Source: Chara braunii (taxonomy: Eukaryota > Streptophyta > Charophyceae > Charales > Characeae). From it: 34,545 nucleotides of DNA. Below are positions 1-11,503 of this stretch, in pieces. The DNA lies in contig BFEA01000404.1 in the NCBI GenBank assembly GCA_003427395.1, forward strand, positions 1,169,740 to 1,204,284. Reading direction: 5' to 3'. Numbering within the stretch: the stretch's first letter is position 1; the number at the start of each line of letters is the position of its first letter. Below the pieces are notes generated by a model. The model had not been told where the DNA came from, ran no database searches, and saw only the letters and a program-made list of their open reading frames with translations. The translations under genes were made by a program, and so were the position numbers.

Positions 1-256
1 CAAGTGGTCACCATACGTACTCGATCACCCCTTCGGGCTTCGGTTTTCTTCTTCACGAGAGTTCACCCAGAAACATGACTCAGAAAGAGAAATCGAACTG
101 CAGCAGACTTACACTAGCAAGTGGTTACCATACGTACTCGATCACCCCTTCGGGCTTCGGTTCACTTCTTCATGAGAGTTCCCCCGGAAATGAGACTCCG
201 AAAGAGATGTCGAACTCCAGCGGGATAGCGAGCGGCCATCATACATGTTTGGTCGC

Positions 257-398
<142 letters not shown>

Positions 399-1162
399 CT
401 GAAGGAACGCCTGCACGGGCCGCGCCAACAGGGAAAAGGTTTTCGGACGCCCTCTCTCGCCGGAATAGCCGACGTGGACGACGCTCGCTTTCTACTTCTC
501 GACTGGGAAGACTATCGACACTTACTGTCCATCGGGGGCAGGGAGCTCCCACCAGCTTTTTCTTCAGTTACCGCCCATAGATAGGCTCGCCATCCCCGAC
601 GTGGAGCCTGATCGACTTAGATGACGGNCAGCGCCCACGAGCGCCAGACCCTCCTCCCTCGAACGTAAGCTTGAGCTCTGCAGAGGTCCTCCGGGTCGCT
701 TCTAACGAGAGTGCGTGCGGGCGCTCCCTCACCGAGCTACGCTATTTGCTCCTCGTGCCTCANAAGTGCTGTGGATTCTCTCGGTCGCGAACGCATGCGA
801 GCGCAGTCCCCAGGGGTGGCCCGCCTTGCTCCGGGCGCCTCAAAAGTGCTGCTGATCTCCCGATCGTGCGTACTCCTATCTCGTGCGCCGCACGCATGAG
901 CGTGCTCCGTGCAGGATCCCCTCTCGAGCGCGTGCGAGCCGCTGCCTCTTGCACGACTCCGGTGCGTGACGACCCTCTCTCCCTCTCTCTCCCTCTCGCA
1001 GCATGCGCAGCCGAGCCCTTGTTCGTGCGCAACACGCGTGCCCTGCCCTAGAGCTCTCTTCTCGCAGCGCTAGTGCCGAACACAAGATTTCACCTAAGTG
1101 CACGAATACTCGCCTCCGGGCGCTTCTTCTCGTGCGCCTCCCCTTTTTGTCCCCCTTCCCTT

Positions 1163-1170
1163 CTTATATA
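1163..1170 (-). promoter_or_regulatory. Candidate TATA box (TATATAAG) in left LTR
   Basis: Reads TATATAAG on the minus strand, the direction of element G, about 1.75 kb inside the LTR start. The equivalent site is kept at 31738-31731 in the other LTR. Transcription starting roughly 25-35 nt downstream would define the U3/R boundary. No start site can be proven from sequence. Confidence 0.4.
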
Positions 1171-2477
1171 CCTTTTTCTCCCTCTTACAACGATCCTTCC
1201 TCCCTCCTCTCTGCCAATCCGCGTTCCCTTCCCTCCTCTCCCTTTCGTTCTCCCTTTTTTCCCACTCTCGCGCCAACCATTTCGTCAAATTTTCGGGTTT
1301 TCGTAATGCTTTCGTTAATCTTCCAATCTCCCGCTTCCTCCTCGAAGCTCGCCCCCCCCGTTCTTTCCTCGACTTACTCCTTGCCTCCGCGAGATCTTCC
1401 CTCCTTTTTTGTCGCTCAAATCGCTTGCTTTTCTCCGCCCTCAAAAAAAGGAGCCTGCTCGTATTTAGGCCAAGTCTTCGTCCAGGTTCATTCCCAGGAG
1501 CCTTCCCCACGCAAATCCTCTCTCCCCCAAACCATACTTCGGAATTTTTTTTTTTTTGCTCAGCCGCCAATATTTCGTGAAATTTTCGTAGTTCTCCGCC
1601 TGTGACCTCAACTTGTATGTATCTCCCTCCTCGATCCGTTCTTCTTCCCACCTCAGCCAGTCATGCTGCCTCCCTCCTCATTTCTGGATCCAGAGGAGTC
1701 CTGAGCGCGCGCGCATTCCCGTTTTCGTACTGTCCAGCTCGGCCAGCGAATATGGAAATCTTGGTGCACTTCTTGCAGTGGTCATCCCGATCAGTCCCCG
1801 TGCATCTAGCTCACTTTTTTATCTCGGTGCGTTCTTGCTCCCGAGGGTCCGTTCGCCTGCCTACCATTCTCTCCCACCCACAATTTGGCTTTTCACGCTC
1901 CCGCCACGGTCAGTCTGTTCGTCTTCTTTCTTGGCATGTCTTCCGATCTCGGTGTGTCTCTGCTTTGCCTATGTAGTTGTGACTCCGGAAACGGTTACCA
2001 AGAATCTTCCTTGGCCGCCTCCCCCCCCTTCACGGCAGGGCGCACCTTCGTGATGGTCGCCACCCCTTCCGAAACCACGATATCTTACTCAATCCGGGCC
2101 TTGTCCCGTGATTGCCCGATGTTGACGCTTGTGTACTTCCCAGCGTCCAATTTTTCCACGGTCCCCCCCCTTGACTGTACCATTTGACGACATTGTCGCC
2201 CCCGGCGGCCTGCCATTGGCACCTGTCCCCCAGAACTGGCGCCCGAGATTCCAATTTCCTCGCACTCTGAGCGAACCCACCTGCGTTTGTCGCCCAGCCT
2301 CGCTTTTTTCTTCGCACTTAGGTCCGCACCGGCCCAGCCCGTGACCCCTCATTGGCCACTTTTATCCCGGCTAGTCCAAACGTCAGTAACGACCAAAGAA
2401 AAGAAGACCACTTTCCCCCTTTTCCTCGTGCGAGCACCAGCTCCTCCCCAAGACTCGCAGCCAGTTCTAAGAATCGC

Positions 2478-2483
2478 CACGTG
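2478..2483. promoter_or_regulatory. G-box-type CACGTG palindrome in left LTR U3
   Basis: GCCACGTGG context, retained in the right LTR at 33031-33036, about 1.3 kb upstream of the TATA candidate. CACGTG is the core site of plant bZIP and bHLH factors. A 6-mer is weak evidence alone; retention in both LTR copies is expected from their common origin. Confidence 0.25.
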
Positions 2484-2916
2484 GCCGCTTCCTCACATTG
2501 CTGTAGGCGCTCTCTGGTGCGATCGCAGTATCAGAATAGCGTCGGCCATCATGGCGTCTCACTGGATCTCCCGGTACCGCAGATCAGGCTAGGCACGAGC
2601 AGACCTCGCCACGTACGCCCGCGGCCGCCCGCTTTTCATCTGACCGAGGCTCATCCCGATGCACATCGTCCACCCCGCATTTTCCGATTTTGACACCGAA
2701 AACTTCAAGCTTTTAGGATCCGCCCGATCCCGCTTGTGATCAAGTTGTCGTCGCCACTTCAGGCCATCGAAGGGTTAGTGAGGAGGCCCGGAAGCCCGGA
2801 AATATCATACCCACACGCATACATACGTCAAAACCACGCAAAAAACAGCAAAAGGGGAAAATATTTCTTGTTTTAAATAAAGAAAAACCCTTCGGCTGGT
2901 GGCCAGCCGCCCGACA

Positions 2917-3248
2917 ACTAGCCCACACCCCATTTCTCGCCGTCCCCGGCGAGCATTTCCCAATGTATTTCCCCTCTCCTTACTTTAGTTTTCCCCATTT
3001 CCCCTGGCTTCCCCCTGTTGCCCCTTCCCTTTCTCCGTATACACGCCCCCCGATGCCCGTTTTCCTTAACCATGCCCGTTTCCCCTAACCATGATACAAA
3101 ATTCCTTCCGGCGTCACAACATACCGCCCTTTTCCGACTCATGTTTCCCTAACTATGGTACATCCTTCCCTTTGGTCCCGTGACACCCATCCCTCTCTAA
3201 CTATAGTGCAACCACCCTTCCCAGGACTAAGACTCACGGCGCCTCATC
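2917..3248 (-). other. pol to 3' LTR spacer with polypurine tract
   Basis: Non-coding. On the minus strand it is strongly purine-rich in the middle (about 2940-3030) and ends with GAGAAATGGGGTGTGGG a few bases before the LTR, the expected place for the plus-strand primer. The tract has two T interruptions. A short motif of the form CCTAACYATG recurs several times between about 3065 and 3205. Confidence 0.6.
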
Positions 3249-6200
3249 CTATGACCGTCTCCATCTCCTTTTCCTCTTCTCGAGCCTCTCTCTCTTCCGT
3301 TTCCTCTCTTCTCTTTCCCGTTTGATTCTTGAGGCACTCCTCCTCTCTCTTAGCCTGCGCTTCCCTAACCGGTCGGCATCCTCCTCGTCTTCTCTAGGTC
3401 TTTTCTTCTTCCTAGGGGTTTTTGGTAGGGAAGGCTTCCGAAGCTTATACCCCTTCCTCGGTGGGCGAGACGAGGCCCCTTGTTTGGAGGTCTCCCCTTT
3501 TTCATGCGTGATGGTCAATTCCGTGCCGAGCGCTTCTTTCCCTTTTCGTCTTGGGTCCTCCCCAAGGGTCCCTTTCGATCGGAAGATCTTGAGACGAACC
3601 CCTGCGATAGGGTCCCGCAGCCTACTCCCATCTAACTCCGCGAGCATATAGGTCCCCTCATCCAACCTCTTTAGGACCTTATTCGGTCCCATCCACCGGT
3701 TCGCCAATTTCCGGCTCCAGGTCTTTTTTAGCGACGAGTCGTACATCAGTACCATGTCGTTAATCCCTATTGGCGTCTTTCGGACCCGCAGGTTTTCGTC
3801 CCACCTATCTTTCCCTTTCACCCTTTCCCTCTCGATGTTGTCACCCGCCGCGGCTAACCCGGCATCCAAGTTCTCGGTGATTTGCTGGATCCGCGCTTCC
3901 AATAGCTCACCCCTAGACATGTTGGCCTTCCATGAGACACTTGTCCAAGTGTCAATGTGGAACTCAATGGGCAGGGGACAATGCCTACCGAACCAAAGGG
4001 TGTAAGGAGGGTACCCATTACTCGAGTTGACCGTGATGTTGTCTGCCCAAACTGCGTACCGTAAATACTTAGGCCATTGTTCTGCGCGACCCTTGCACCA
4101 CTTTGCTAGGGCGTCAACGAGCGTCTGGTGCCCCCTTTCAACCGGCGCGTTGCTTTGGGGGTGATAAGCGGTTGTATAGGCCGCCCAGATCCCTGCCTTT
4201 TCTAATAACCCTTTTACCTTTTGGCTCAAGTACTCAGCCCCCCTATCCATGACTATTCTCCCAACATACCCATACCGCGCGATATACTCTAGGAGAAAAT
4301 CACTTACCTCCTCCGCCGTCTTCTTCTTGATGGCTTTCGCTTCTACGAATCCGGTGAGGTCATCCCTGGCGTTGATTATATATCGAAGCTCGCCAACCCC
4401 TTTCGGCATGGTCACCAAGTCTATATGGACCTTCTCGCCCGGAACCGTGGGAAGCGACGGAACTAAGAGTTCTTTGTATCGAACTGTCGCCCTCTTCTGG
4501 CAAGCTTCACAGGTCGAACAGTACTTTTCTACTTCGGTGTATAGCCCGTCCCACCAATATAGCCGGCGGACCTTATCGAAAGTGCCTTTAATCCCCTTGT
4601 GTCCTCCAACGGCCCCATCATGCAACTCTTTTATGACCACCCTTCTCTCCTCCGGATCGCACAGCACCCTCATGGGTATTGCGAATTTGGTGGGTCTTTT
4701 GAAGAGGTGGCCTCCTCGCAGGCAATATCCCATCGCCTCTTGCTGGATCTTTTCAGTCCCTGTTTCCGTACCAGCCAAGTACAGTCCTATGTCTCGGTAC
4801 TTTCCTTCGTAGAGATTCGCGAGAAAGGTCCTTGGGCCCCCTTCTTCCCCTCGGCTGCCCCCAGCTATTTGCGCTCTATTTGCGGCGACTTTCATTATTG
4901 CCTCCCCGACCATTGCCTCCTCTTCCTCCTTAAGCCTAGGCAGGTCCTCCTCTCGGATGGGAAGACGGGACAATCCATCGGCGAACTGGTTTTTGGTCCC
5001 CGATATCCTCTCGACCCTATAATCATAAAGCCTGATATGGATCATCCAGCGTGCGATGGTCGAATCCGTCAATGAGAAATTCTTTTGGAGGACCGCGGCC
5101 ACTTCCGTCGGGTCCACCTTTAGGAGAAAACATCGTCCGTACAGGTAGTGACGGAAGGCTTTCAGGCAATGCAGTACCCCCAACACCTCCTTCTTGAATT
5201 GGCTATAATTTCTTTCTGCGGGGTTCAAGGTACGGCTCTCGAATCGCAAAGGTCTCTCTCTCCCTTCCCCATCCTTTTGCAACAGGCGACCCCCCACCTA
5301 GTGAGGCCCAGCGTCCGTGGATACTATAAACGGGCGACTCTCTTCGTCTTCAAAAAACGGGACCCCTAGGACTTCTCCACCTTCGCGGAACTCCCCCTTC
5401 AAGGCTTCCATGGCCGCTGTTTGTTCTTCTCCCCAAACCCATCCTTCCGATTTCCTGAGGAGTCTTCTAAGGGGTTCCGCCTTCTCTCCATAGGCTTTTA
5501 TGAAGATTCGCCAGTAGCCCACAACCCCTAGAAACTGTCGGACCTCCATTATGGATTTGAGTGGCGATGGCCAAGTCATCAACTTTACTACTAGTAGTTT
5601 CTCGGGATCGGGCCTCCGCCCCTCTTTATCGCAAATGAACCCTAATATCTTGATGGAGGATACGCCCCAGCGACTCTTAGTCCCGCTTACCGTGAGGTTC
5701 GCGTCGTCTAGTTTCTCAAGGACGTCTCATACATCTTTCATATGGTCGGCCACAAACTTTCTAACCCCCGGGAAAACCTCTGTCTCATCCTGCTCGACCG
5801 ACCCTTTTATCGGGAAATCATCCAGGAAGACCTCTACCTTCTCCGGTATGAATTCCTTGAGGACCGCGATCATGGCTCTTTGGAACATGGCTACCCCATT
5901 CGTCCAACCTATTGGTACCACCATCATTTGAACCAGCCCTAAGGGTGTATGCATGGCGGTCATGTGCATGTCCCTGTAATCTAAGGGAATCTCGTCGTAC
6001 CCTGAGAAAAGATCGCAAATAGAGTATATCGAGCGACCCGCGGACCCTTCCGCTAGTAAGTCGGCCTCAGGTATAGACCCCACGTCTCTCACGGTGACTA
6101 CATTGGTCCGCTGGAGGTTCTGGATCCATCTTAGTTTGTTGCTACTTCCCTTCCTTAGAAAGAACCACTTATTGGAGTAGGCACTCTCGCAAGGTTCCGC

Positions 6201-6638
6201 GGCGAATGTCCTGATCTTTTCCTTGATGAAGGCCACTATCTTTTGTTTCTCCTTTTGAGCATACTTCCATTGAGGCCTATCCTTCCAAGGGACGTGGGGG
6301 ACCGTGTGGATCCGGGCTGGCTCAACATACCTTGGGTCGATTCTCCCTCTCTACGAGTCATCAAAGGCAATGGCCTTGTCGCAACCCCTTCAGGTCATTG
6401 CTATGAACTCTTTTTCTTTCTCCGTGATATTCTCATCTCCTATATCCATTTTGGTCAGTCTATCGGCCGTTATCCTTTGCCTCTCCGTCTCTTTCCTCTT
6501 CCTGATGATATCGCCTATCTCCTCTTCCGATATCGTAGCTTCCCCCGTTCTATCCCGGCTGACCGTGACGGGTTTCACTTTTTCCGCCACGGTTTTGTAC
6601 TTCTTAACTCCGCCGGCTAGGGGGATCCCTCCAAAAAA
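3249..6638 (-). pseudogene. pol: pol polyprotein: reverse transcriptase, RNase H, integrase (four in-frame stops)
   Basis: One minus-strand frame of about 1,130 codons, entered by -1 frameshift from gag. RT shows the first catalytic Asp (ICDLFSGYD) and an FLDD active site followed by FPIKG. RNase H has TDAG, the Glu of the ERNYSQFKKE segment and the Asp of KVDP. Integrase, numbering from the last stop at 5298, has H226-x6-H233 and C260-x2-C263 (zinc binding), then D293, D351 and E387 with the canonical 35-residue spacing, followed by a GPF/Y-like RWMGP module. There is no chromodomain; the last 100 or so residues are a Lys/Arg/Glu-rich tail. Stops at 6392-6390 (TGA), 6353-6351 (TAG), 5729-5727 (TGA) and 5300-5298 (TAG) break it. 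Frame and domain sequence continue across each, so these are point mutations. Confidence 0.93.
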
Positions 6639-9183
6639 GACAAACAGACGCACCCACCGAACTCCTCTCCCTCGTCCTCCTTCTCGTACCCCATGCCGTT
6701 AATTACTATCCTGTCCCCCACGTCTTCGGTCTCCAATTGGTCCCCCTTGGGTCCTCTACCCGTCAAGGGCACTTCCTCTAGACGGACTTGATACACCCTC
6801 GACTGGGCCCCCTTGCGCCTAGTAAGGCTGGTCCGGTTACGTTCATCTTGAGCGTCCACGGTCTTTAGGACCACTCTGATTCCATCAAGACTTTGGATCG
6901 AGAGAGTTTGACTTCCATCCGGCAAATAAACTGTGGTTGCATGTACCGCGCTTAGCCAAGTCCTCCCAAGGATTAATTCGGAGGAACATTCTTTTACCGA
7001 AAAGATCAGTACCGTGGCCTCCACACCAGCTACCTCAATTACGGGGCTATAACACACCCCTTCCGCTGGTTGCAGCTTGTTATCTGCCACCACCATCGAC
7101 ATTGACACCCCTCGGTCTATCTCTAGGCCTAGTTCTCTCGCGATGGAGTCCCTACATACCGTAGACTCGGACCCATTGTCCACTAAGGCCCTCATCTTTT
7201 TCCCACTTACCACCGCCTGGAGCTGACCACTCCCTAGCACGTAGAACTTCTTGGCCTCTTCCCCCGAGAAGAAATTGACCGGCAGCTCCTCCATGGTAAT
7301 GCGGGTGGCCTGCACTTCTTCCTTGGCGGGACCTTCCACTAACACCGTTGGCGCTACCGCTAGCGGGACTCTCACCTTCCTTATGATACTTAGGAGCTCC
7401 TCTCTGGCACTTTTGCTTGTGGCCAGGTACTCTAAAATGGTGCACTGCATGGGCTCCATCAGCGTTTGCCTAAGGGGTGCTACCGTGTCTATCTCATCCA
7501 AGGTGCACTTCATTTCGAACTTTTTGGGGCCCCTTTTCTTAGGTGATTTTGGCGAAGTGGGTTTTTCTTTCTTCTCCTCCACTGCTTTCGCATCGGTCAT
7601 TGGCTGGTCACTGTCGCCGCTTTTCACCTCTGTACTTTCCGTCACGCTCGCTTGGTTCTCAGATGTCTCAGCCCCGACCTGCGTCCTCACCCTTAGGCAG
7701 AGCCTCTCCTCCTCGGCCTGTGTATCTATGAACTTGATGCTGGATACTTGGGGTTCCCTAATGGACAACCCTCCCGGTGACTCCACCATTTCGATGTGAG
7801 CCGCGCTGGAGGAGCCCCCGACCTCCGGCTTCTTCCCTAGCCTAGCCTCTTGAAGGGCCACCCTTTTGTCCACGTTCACCTTCATTGATGGATAGAAGGA
7901 GACCACCTCTCCGCTATCTCCCCACACAACCCACTTGTTTTCATTCAACTTGACTACTCCCAATCTCAACGCCTCCGTGAGATAAGGGCAGTCCCTTCTG
8001 ATGTGGTTTTCTTCGTTGCAGTAGACACACCCGGCCCGAGCTTGGGGATTGTTGGGAAGCGGACCCCTTTGTGCTGTTGCCGCTATGGGCGCAGGTGGAG
8101 CCGGTGGCGGCGGTGACGGAGGTGGTGGTGCTCTAAACTCCGGTCGCGGCCCAGGGGCCCTAGCTTGAGGGGCGTCTCCCCACCTTCCATCCCTAGCATC
8201 CTTCCAATGGGAGGTTCCCCAATCAGAACCGCGATTCCCCCCTATCTCCCTGTCGTTTCTCCAACCTCCCTGACCACTTGATTCGTTCCTCCGTCCGGCA
8301 GGCCGGTCTCCCCACCGGGGACCAGGCGGAGCCGGTGGTGGTCTATCGCTCCCTCTTGGACCATCGTTCCGTATCCCTCGCATGTTGCGGAGAGCCATGT
8401 CCAAGGTCTCTTTCATGTATTCTCTTATGTCTACCCCTCCCCATGTGAAAACCACTTCGGTTACTTTCTCGAAATTTACAAAATCCCTCGGGGTCTTTTC
8501 AAGGACCTCCTTCCTCTTTTCTTCAGGCAGATGTAGCATGAACATTACGCATCTGTCTACTTCGGACAGCATGCCCCTATCCACTAGGGTTTGGGATAAG
8601 CGCTTGAACCTTCGGGTGAAGGCTACCAAACTTTCCCGTTCCCCCCTTGTAAGTCGTCGCAAGCCCTCTACGGTCGGGATTAAGTCATCACAGGCAAAAG
8701 TCTGTAATAGGTTCGCCCTTAAGGTCCTCCATCGACCGTCCGAGGGGTAGATAGCCCGGATCGCGGTGTCCAATTCGGGGTCCGAGTGCTGGATAAAATA
8801 GTCGATCCATTCCCTTTCGGAGAATCTCTTACAGTACTCGTAACTTTTCCATTTCTCCACGAACCCTGTCACATCTCGTCCATAAAAAAAAGGGCCTCCA
8901 GACCCAAGTTGACGTCATAATAGGACACCCGTCGGTCGTCATATCGGCGAAAATAGGGACCTTCCATAGGTCCATCGGTTGCCGGATCGTACGGCTTGTA
9001 CCACGAGGGATCGGGCTCCCCTACCGGGCCTCTGGGTTTTGATGGCTCCCAGGGGTCTTCCCCGTAGCGACCCCGCTCATCCGGCCAGTCCGCTTCCCAC
9101 CGAGCGTGGTCCTGCCCTCTAAAACTCCTCCGGGCTTCCATCCCTTGACTCCTGCCCGTTATCTCGCCAGGTGCCCAAGCCGC
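6617..9183 (-). pseudogene. gag: gag (3' part) fused to aspartic protease; frame break at a T8 run
   Basis: Main frame about 8883-6617. Numbering from the GTG at 8872, it has the gag capsid-like region (residues 1-165), a Gly/Arg- and Pro-rich linker (170-270), one CCHC zinc knuckle of form C-x2-C-x4-H-x4-C near 281-294, a charged linker, and a retropepsin domain with ALVDNGSES near 564 and LILGRTWL downstream. The N-terminal stretch from ATG 9141 is one frame off and ends at TGA 8880-8878. The two frames join at T8 (8891-8884), either by a lost base or by -1 slippage. The 9183 end is the edge of the inserted element L; upstream gag continues at 21432-22179. Gag and protease share one frame, pol needs frameshifting. 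Confidence 0.85.
6632..6638 (-). promoter_or_regulatory. -1 ribosomal frameshift slippery heptamer T_TTT_TTG between gag-protease and pol
   Basis: In the gag frame the codons are TCT TTT TTG, so the heptamer T TTT TTG is in exact X_XXY_YYZ phase. A -1 slip gives TTT TTT GGA and enters the pol frame, which stays open to the first mutational stop. Gag terminates 15 nt beyond the heptamer (TAG ending 6617). A short GGGATCCC palindrome and GC-rich sequence follow within 5-25 nt and could help pausing. Retroviral-type gag/pol -1 frameshifting is established; its use here is inferred. Confidence 0.75.
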
Positions 9184-9328
9184 TGTCGGGACAAAAACGT
9201 CTGTGAGGGTTTCTGCCCGAGGGTTTTAAGGTTGGACATTGTCCAACTTTTTTCGTTGAGGAACATGATGAGATTGACGTTGCCAAAGTTTGTTCAGACC
9301 AACCCTATAACTGAGAGACCTAGAGCCC

Positions 9329-9359
9329 GACGTCATTGACGTGTGACGTCGTTGACGTT
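9329..9359. promoter_or_regulatory. Cluster of TGACG/CGTCA half-sites (bZIP, as-1/CRE-like)
   Basis: GACGTCA, TTGACG, TGACGTC and TTGACG follow each other within 31 bp. The other LTR keeps most of it at about 16254-16284, with changes. Paired TGACG sites bind TGA-type bZIP factors in plants and drive some viral and retrotransposon promoters. Function here is inferred from motif clustering. Confidence 0.4.
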
Positions 9360-9921
9360 TGATCAAAACAACAAAAGTTAGCAGTACGACTTGCCGTCCG
9401 CGGTACCCCATAAGGCCGCAGTGGTGCGCGGTCATGGAAGACTAGAGCTACACCTAGTCCACCTAAAATACAGTCGCGCGGCTTAACAGCCGCGCGATTC
9501 AGAACCTAGGTAGGCTCAGAAGAGGGGTGTGCCGGGTATCAGGGCCGCAGGCAGGCCGGGCTTGTGAGGCTATGGGCAGGCAGGGCCTGCAAGGCCGCGG
9601 AACGAGGGACATTGGCTGGGCCAAACTCTTCTTATAGGAGAGTTGCTCCTATCACTGTCGTGATAGGAGCTAGCCCAGCAGCTACCACACTAAACTCTCA
9701 CCCGACAGGTACCGGGATCGAATTTGACATGCCAGCCTACTGGTCTAAGTTCCTTTTGGAGTTGCCCTGCTATAACGCTGCCTGCGCGATCGGTTCTGGC
9801 CGTCCGATCGCACAGATCGCACGACCCAGATCGGGCGTGCGTTTCAGCATGGCCCCTTCGCAAGGATGACACGCATAAATCGCGATTATTTTTTCCTTTG
9901 TTTTGTTTCCCTTTTTTTTTT

Positions 9922-10004
9922 TAGTCCTTAGGACTCGAACCGTGGTCCTCAGCGCAACACTCGTGGACTAGCCACGAGCTGTGACCGTTGGCATAAGCCA
10001 ACGG
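9922..10004 (-). other. tRNA-promoter-like B box with adjacent hairpins (not a tRNA gene)
   Basis: The minus strand carries GGTTCGAGTCC (9941-9931), a good pol III B-box match, with TGGCTAGTCCA about 33 nt upstream as a weak A-box. The T-arm does not pair beyond two bases and no cloverleaf forms, so this is at most a tRNA-related relic. The same sequence is at 17013-17080. It sits between A/T homopolymers. Confidence 0.25.
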
Positions 10005-10489
10005 AAAGGGAAAAAAAAAAAAAAAAAAAAACGAAAAACGAACTAAGATGAAGTGCCACTTGGCACACCTGGATGTCACTGGGGCATTTCAAGCCCCAGT
10101 GCTTTGACAATGCCTGCCCGTTTAAAACGAGAAGCTATGGGCCTCACTACACCACTCTCGAAATGTGAAGAACGAGAGTGAATCGTCCGCTAGGATATGG
10201 AAAGATACACGACCATGATTTTTGTCTTTTGCCTATCTTAGGTAGATTTCTTTCTTTTGTTTTTTTTCTTATTTGTTTTAGATTTTGTCTAGATTTTTAT
10301 TTTTATATTTTGTTTATATATTTTTTTTGTTTTCTTTTGAGTGCCCGTTCGTTTTGAACGAACGGGCAACTCAAGAGCTCGACTGTGCCACACTGTTTCG
10401 TCGGACTTCCACCGACTCATCAGGAGGTTGTACCCCGACAGTCAACTGATCGGGGTGAACCTTCAGCCAGAACACGGAGATATACACTC

Positions 10490-10490
<1 letters not shown>

Positions 10491-10531
<41 letters not shown>

Positions 10532-10542
10532 TGAGAGCGAGC

Positions 10543-10627
<85 letters not shown>
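10491..10627. repeat. (GT)n(GA)n compound microsatellite
   Basis: About 30 bases of GT followed by about 105 bases of GA with minor interruptions. The second LTR has a shorter allele at 17957-18043, as expected for slippage after duplication. Confidence 0.97.
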
Positions 10628-10630
<3 letters not shown>

Positions 10631-11150
10631 AACCCACTACAGAGTGCCCGTTCATTGGAAACGGGCTGCTCTCTTGAGCTGCAGCGCCTGTATCAGGCGC
10701 CCATTTGCACCAGATACAGACGCGGGACAGGGGAAAGAAACCCCTGTTGAGCTTGACTCTAGTTCGACTCTGTGAAATGACACAAAAGGAGAGGCTGCTC
10801 GTTTTGAAAACGAGTTGCCCCATCACCAAGAAACGAGGGGGAAGGGAAAAAAAAAAGTGGTCACGAATCTAATCGCGACGCGGGTCCAGATGCAGGGGGT
10901 AGAAGCTTCTGGGCCCTAAGTTGACAGCAGACTGTTGGATTTCAACAGTCTGCTTTACTTGGCTCTATACAGCCATTTGGGGCTGCGTCTGGGCGGGGGT
11001 AGCGGCCTGATGCATTACCGAAGCTTGGAACTTGGTTTCCCTAGGGGAACATCAAGTTTCTCAGCCCTTGATCTCTTTTGAGATCAAGGGCCAGGCTTCG
11101 CTCCGAGTTTTGGCTGGGGGCAAAGCAGCTGCCCTCAACCTCCAGCTAGC

Positions 11151-11158
11151 TATAAAAT
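11151..11158 (+). promoter_or_regulatory. Candidate TATA box (TATAAAAT), LTR 1 of element L
   Basis: TATAAAATAAG directly follows the hairpin array, preceded by a repeated GCTAGC-type motif. The second LTR has the same site at 18498. Position suggests U3 of about 2 kb and R/U5 of about 2.9 kb. Confidence 0.5.
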
Positions 11159-11503
11159 AAGCCAGCAGCCAGCCGCCAGCCAGCCAGCATTCATTTGTGG
11201 CTCGTGCTGCTGGCATTACGCTTGGGTGAATGCTGGCTGCAGGAGAAGGGGCTGCTAGTGGAGTGAGAAGGAGCTGAGTGGAGGTCTGCAAGAGGGTGAG
11301 GGAGGAGAACTGCTGGAAATGGTCATAGCTGTGGAACACAGCCATAGCCGCCATCTCAGCGAGGTGAAGAGAGAGAAAGAATGTCGGAGGTCTGCAGAGA
11401 GCATGAGAGTGAGGGCAGCCATAGCTGCCGCTGCACTTGGTGGAGCGCATGGGAGGGCTGTTCGTTCAGCACAGCGACGACAGCGGGTTATCGACAGTAG
11501 TGT

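Larger units (their letters stand above)
9231..11091 (+). other. Array of about a dozen hairpins in U3 of element L
   Basis: Inverted repeats with short loops: 9231-9247 (8 bp, 1-nt centre), 9474-9497 (10 bp, loop TAAC), 9645-9670 (10 bp), 9960-9978 (7 bp), 9985-10004 (8 bp, loop ATAA), 10078-10100 (8 bp), 10342-10368 (12 bp, loop TTG, extended by 5 bp past a bulged A), 10646-10666 (7 bp), 10684-10700 (7 bp, loop TAT), 10798-10814 (8 bp), 10926-10954 (12 bp, loop GATTT), 11064-11091 (12 bp, loop TTTT). A CTAGG-centred palindrome lies near 11034-11050. Each stem has its own sequence. Most persist in the second LTR (16157-18440). Confidence 0.85.

Noticed and set aside
3322-5931. Plus-strand frames of 70-190 codons across pol and gag
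   Set aside because: They are antisense shadows of the pol and gag frames, which carry all catalytic motifs.
9922-10004. Possible tRNA gene or SINE head (B-box match)
   Set aside because: No cloverleaf, T-arm unpaired, no target duplication, and it lies inside the LTR at the same place in both copies.
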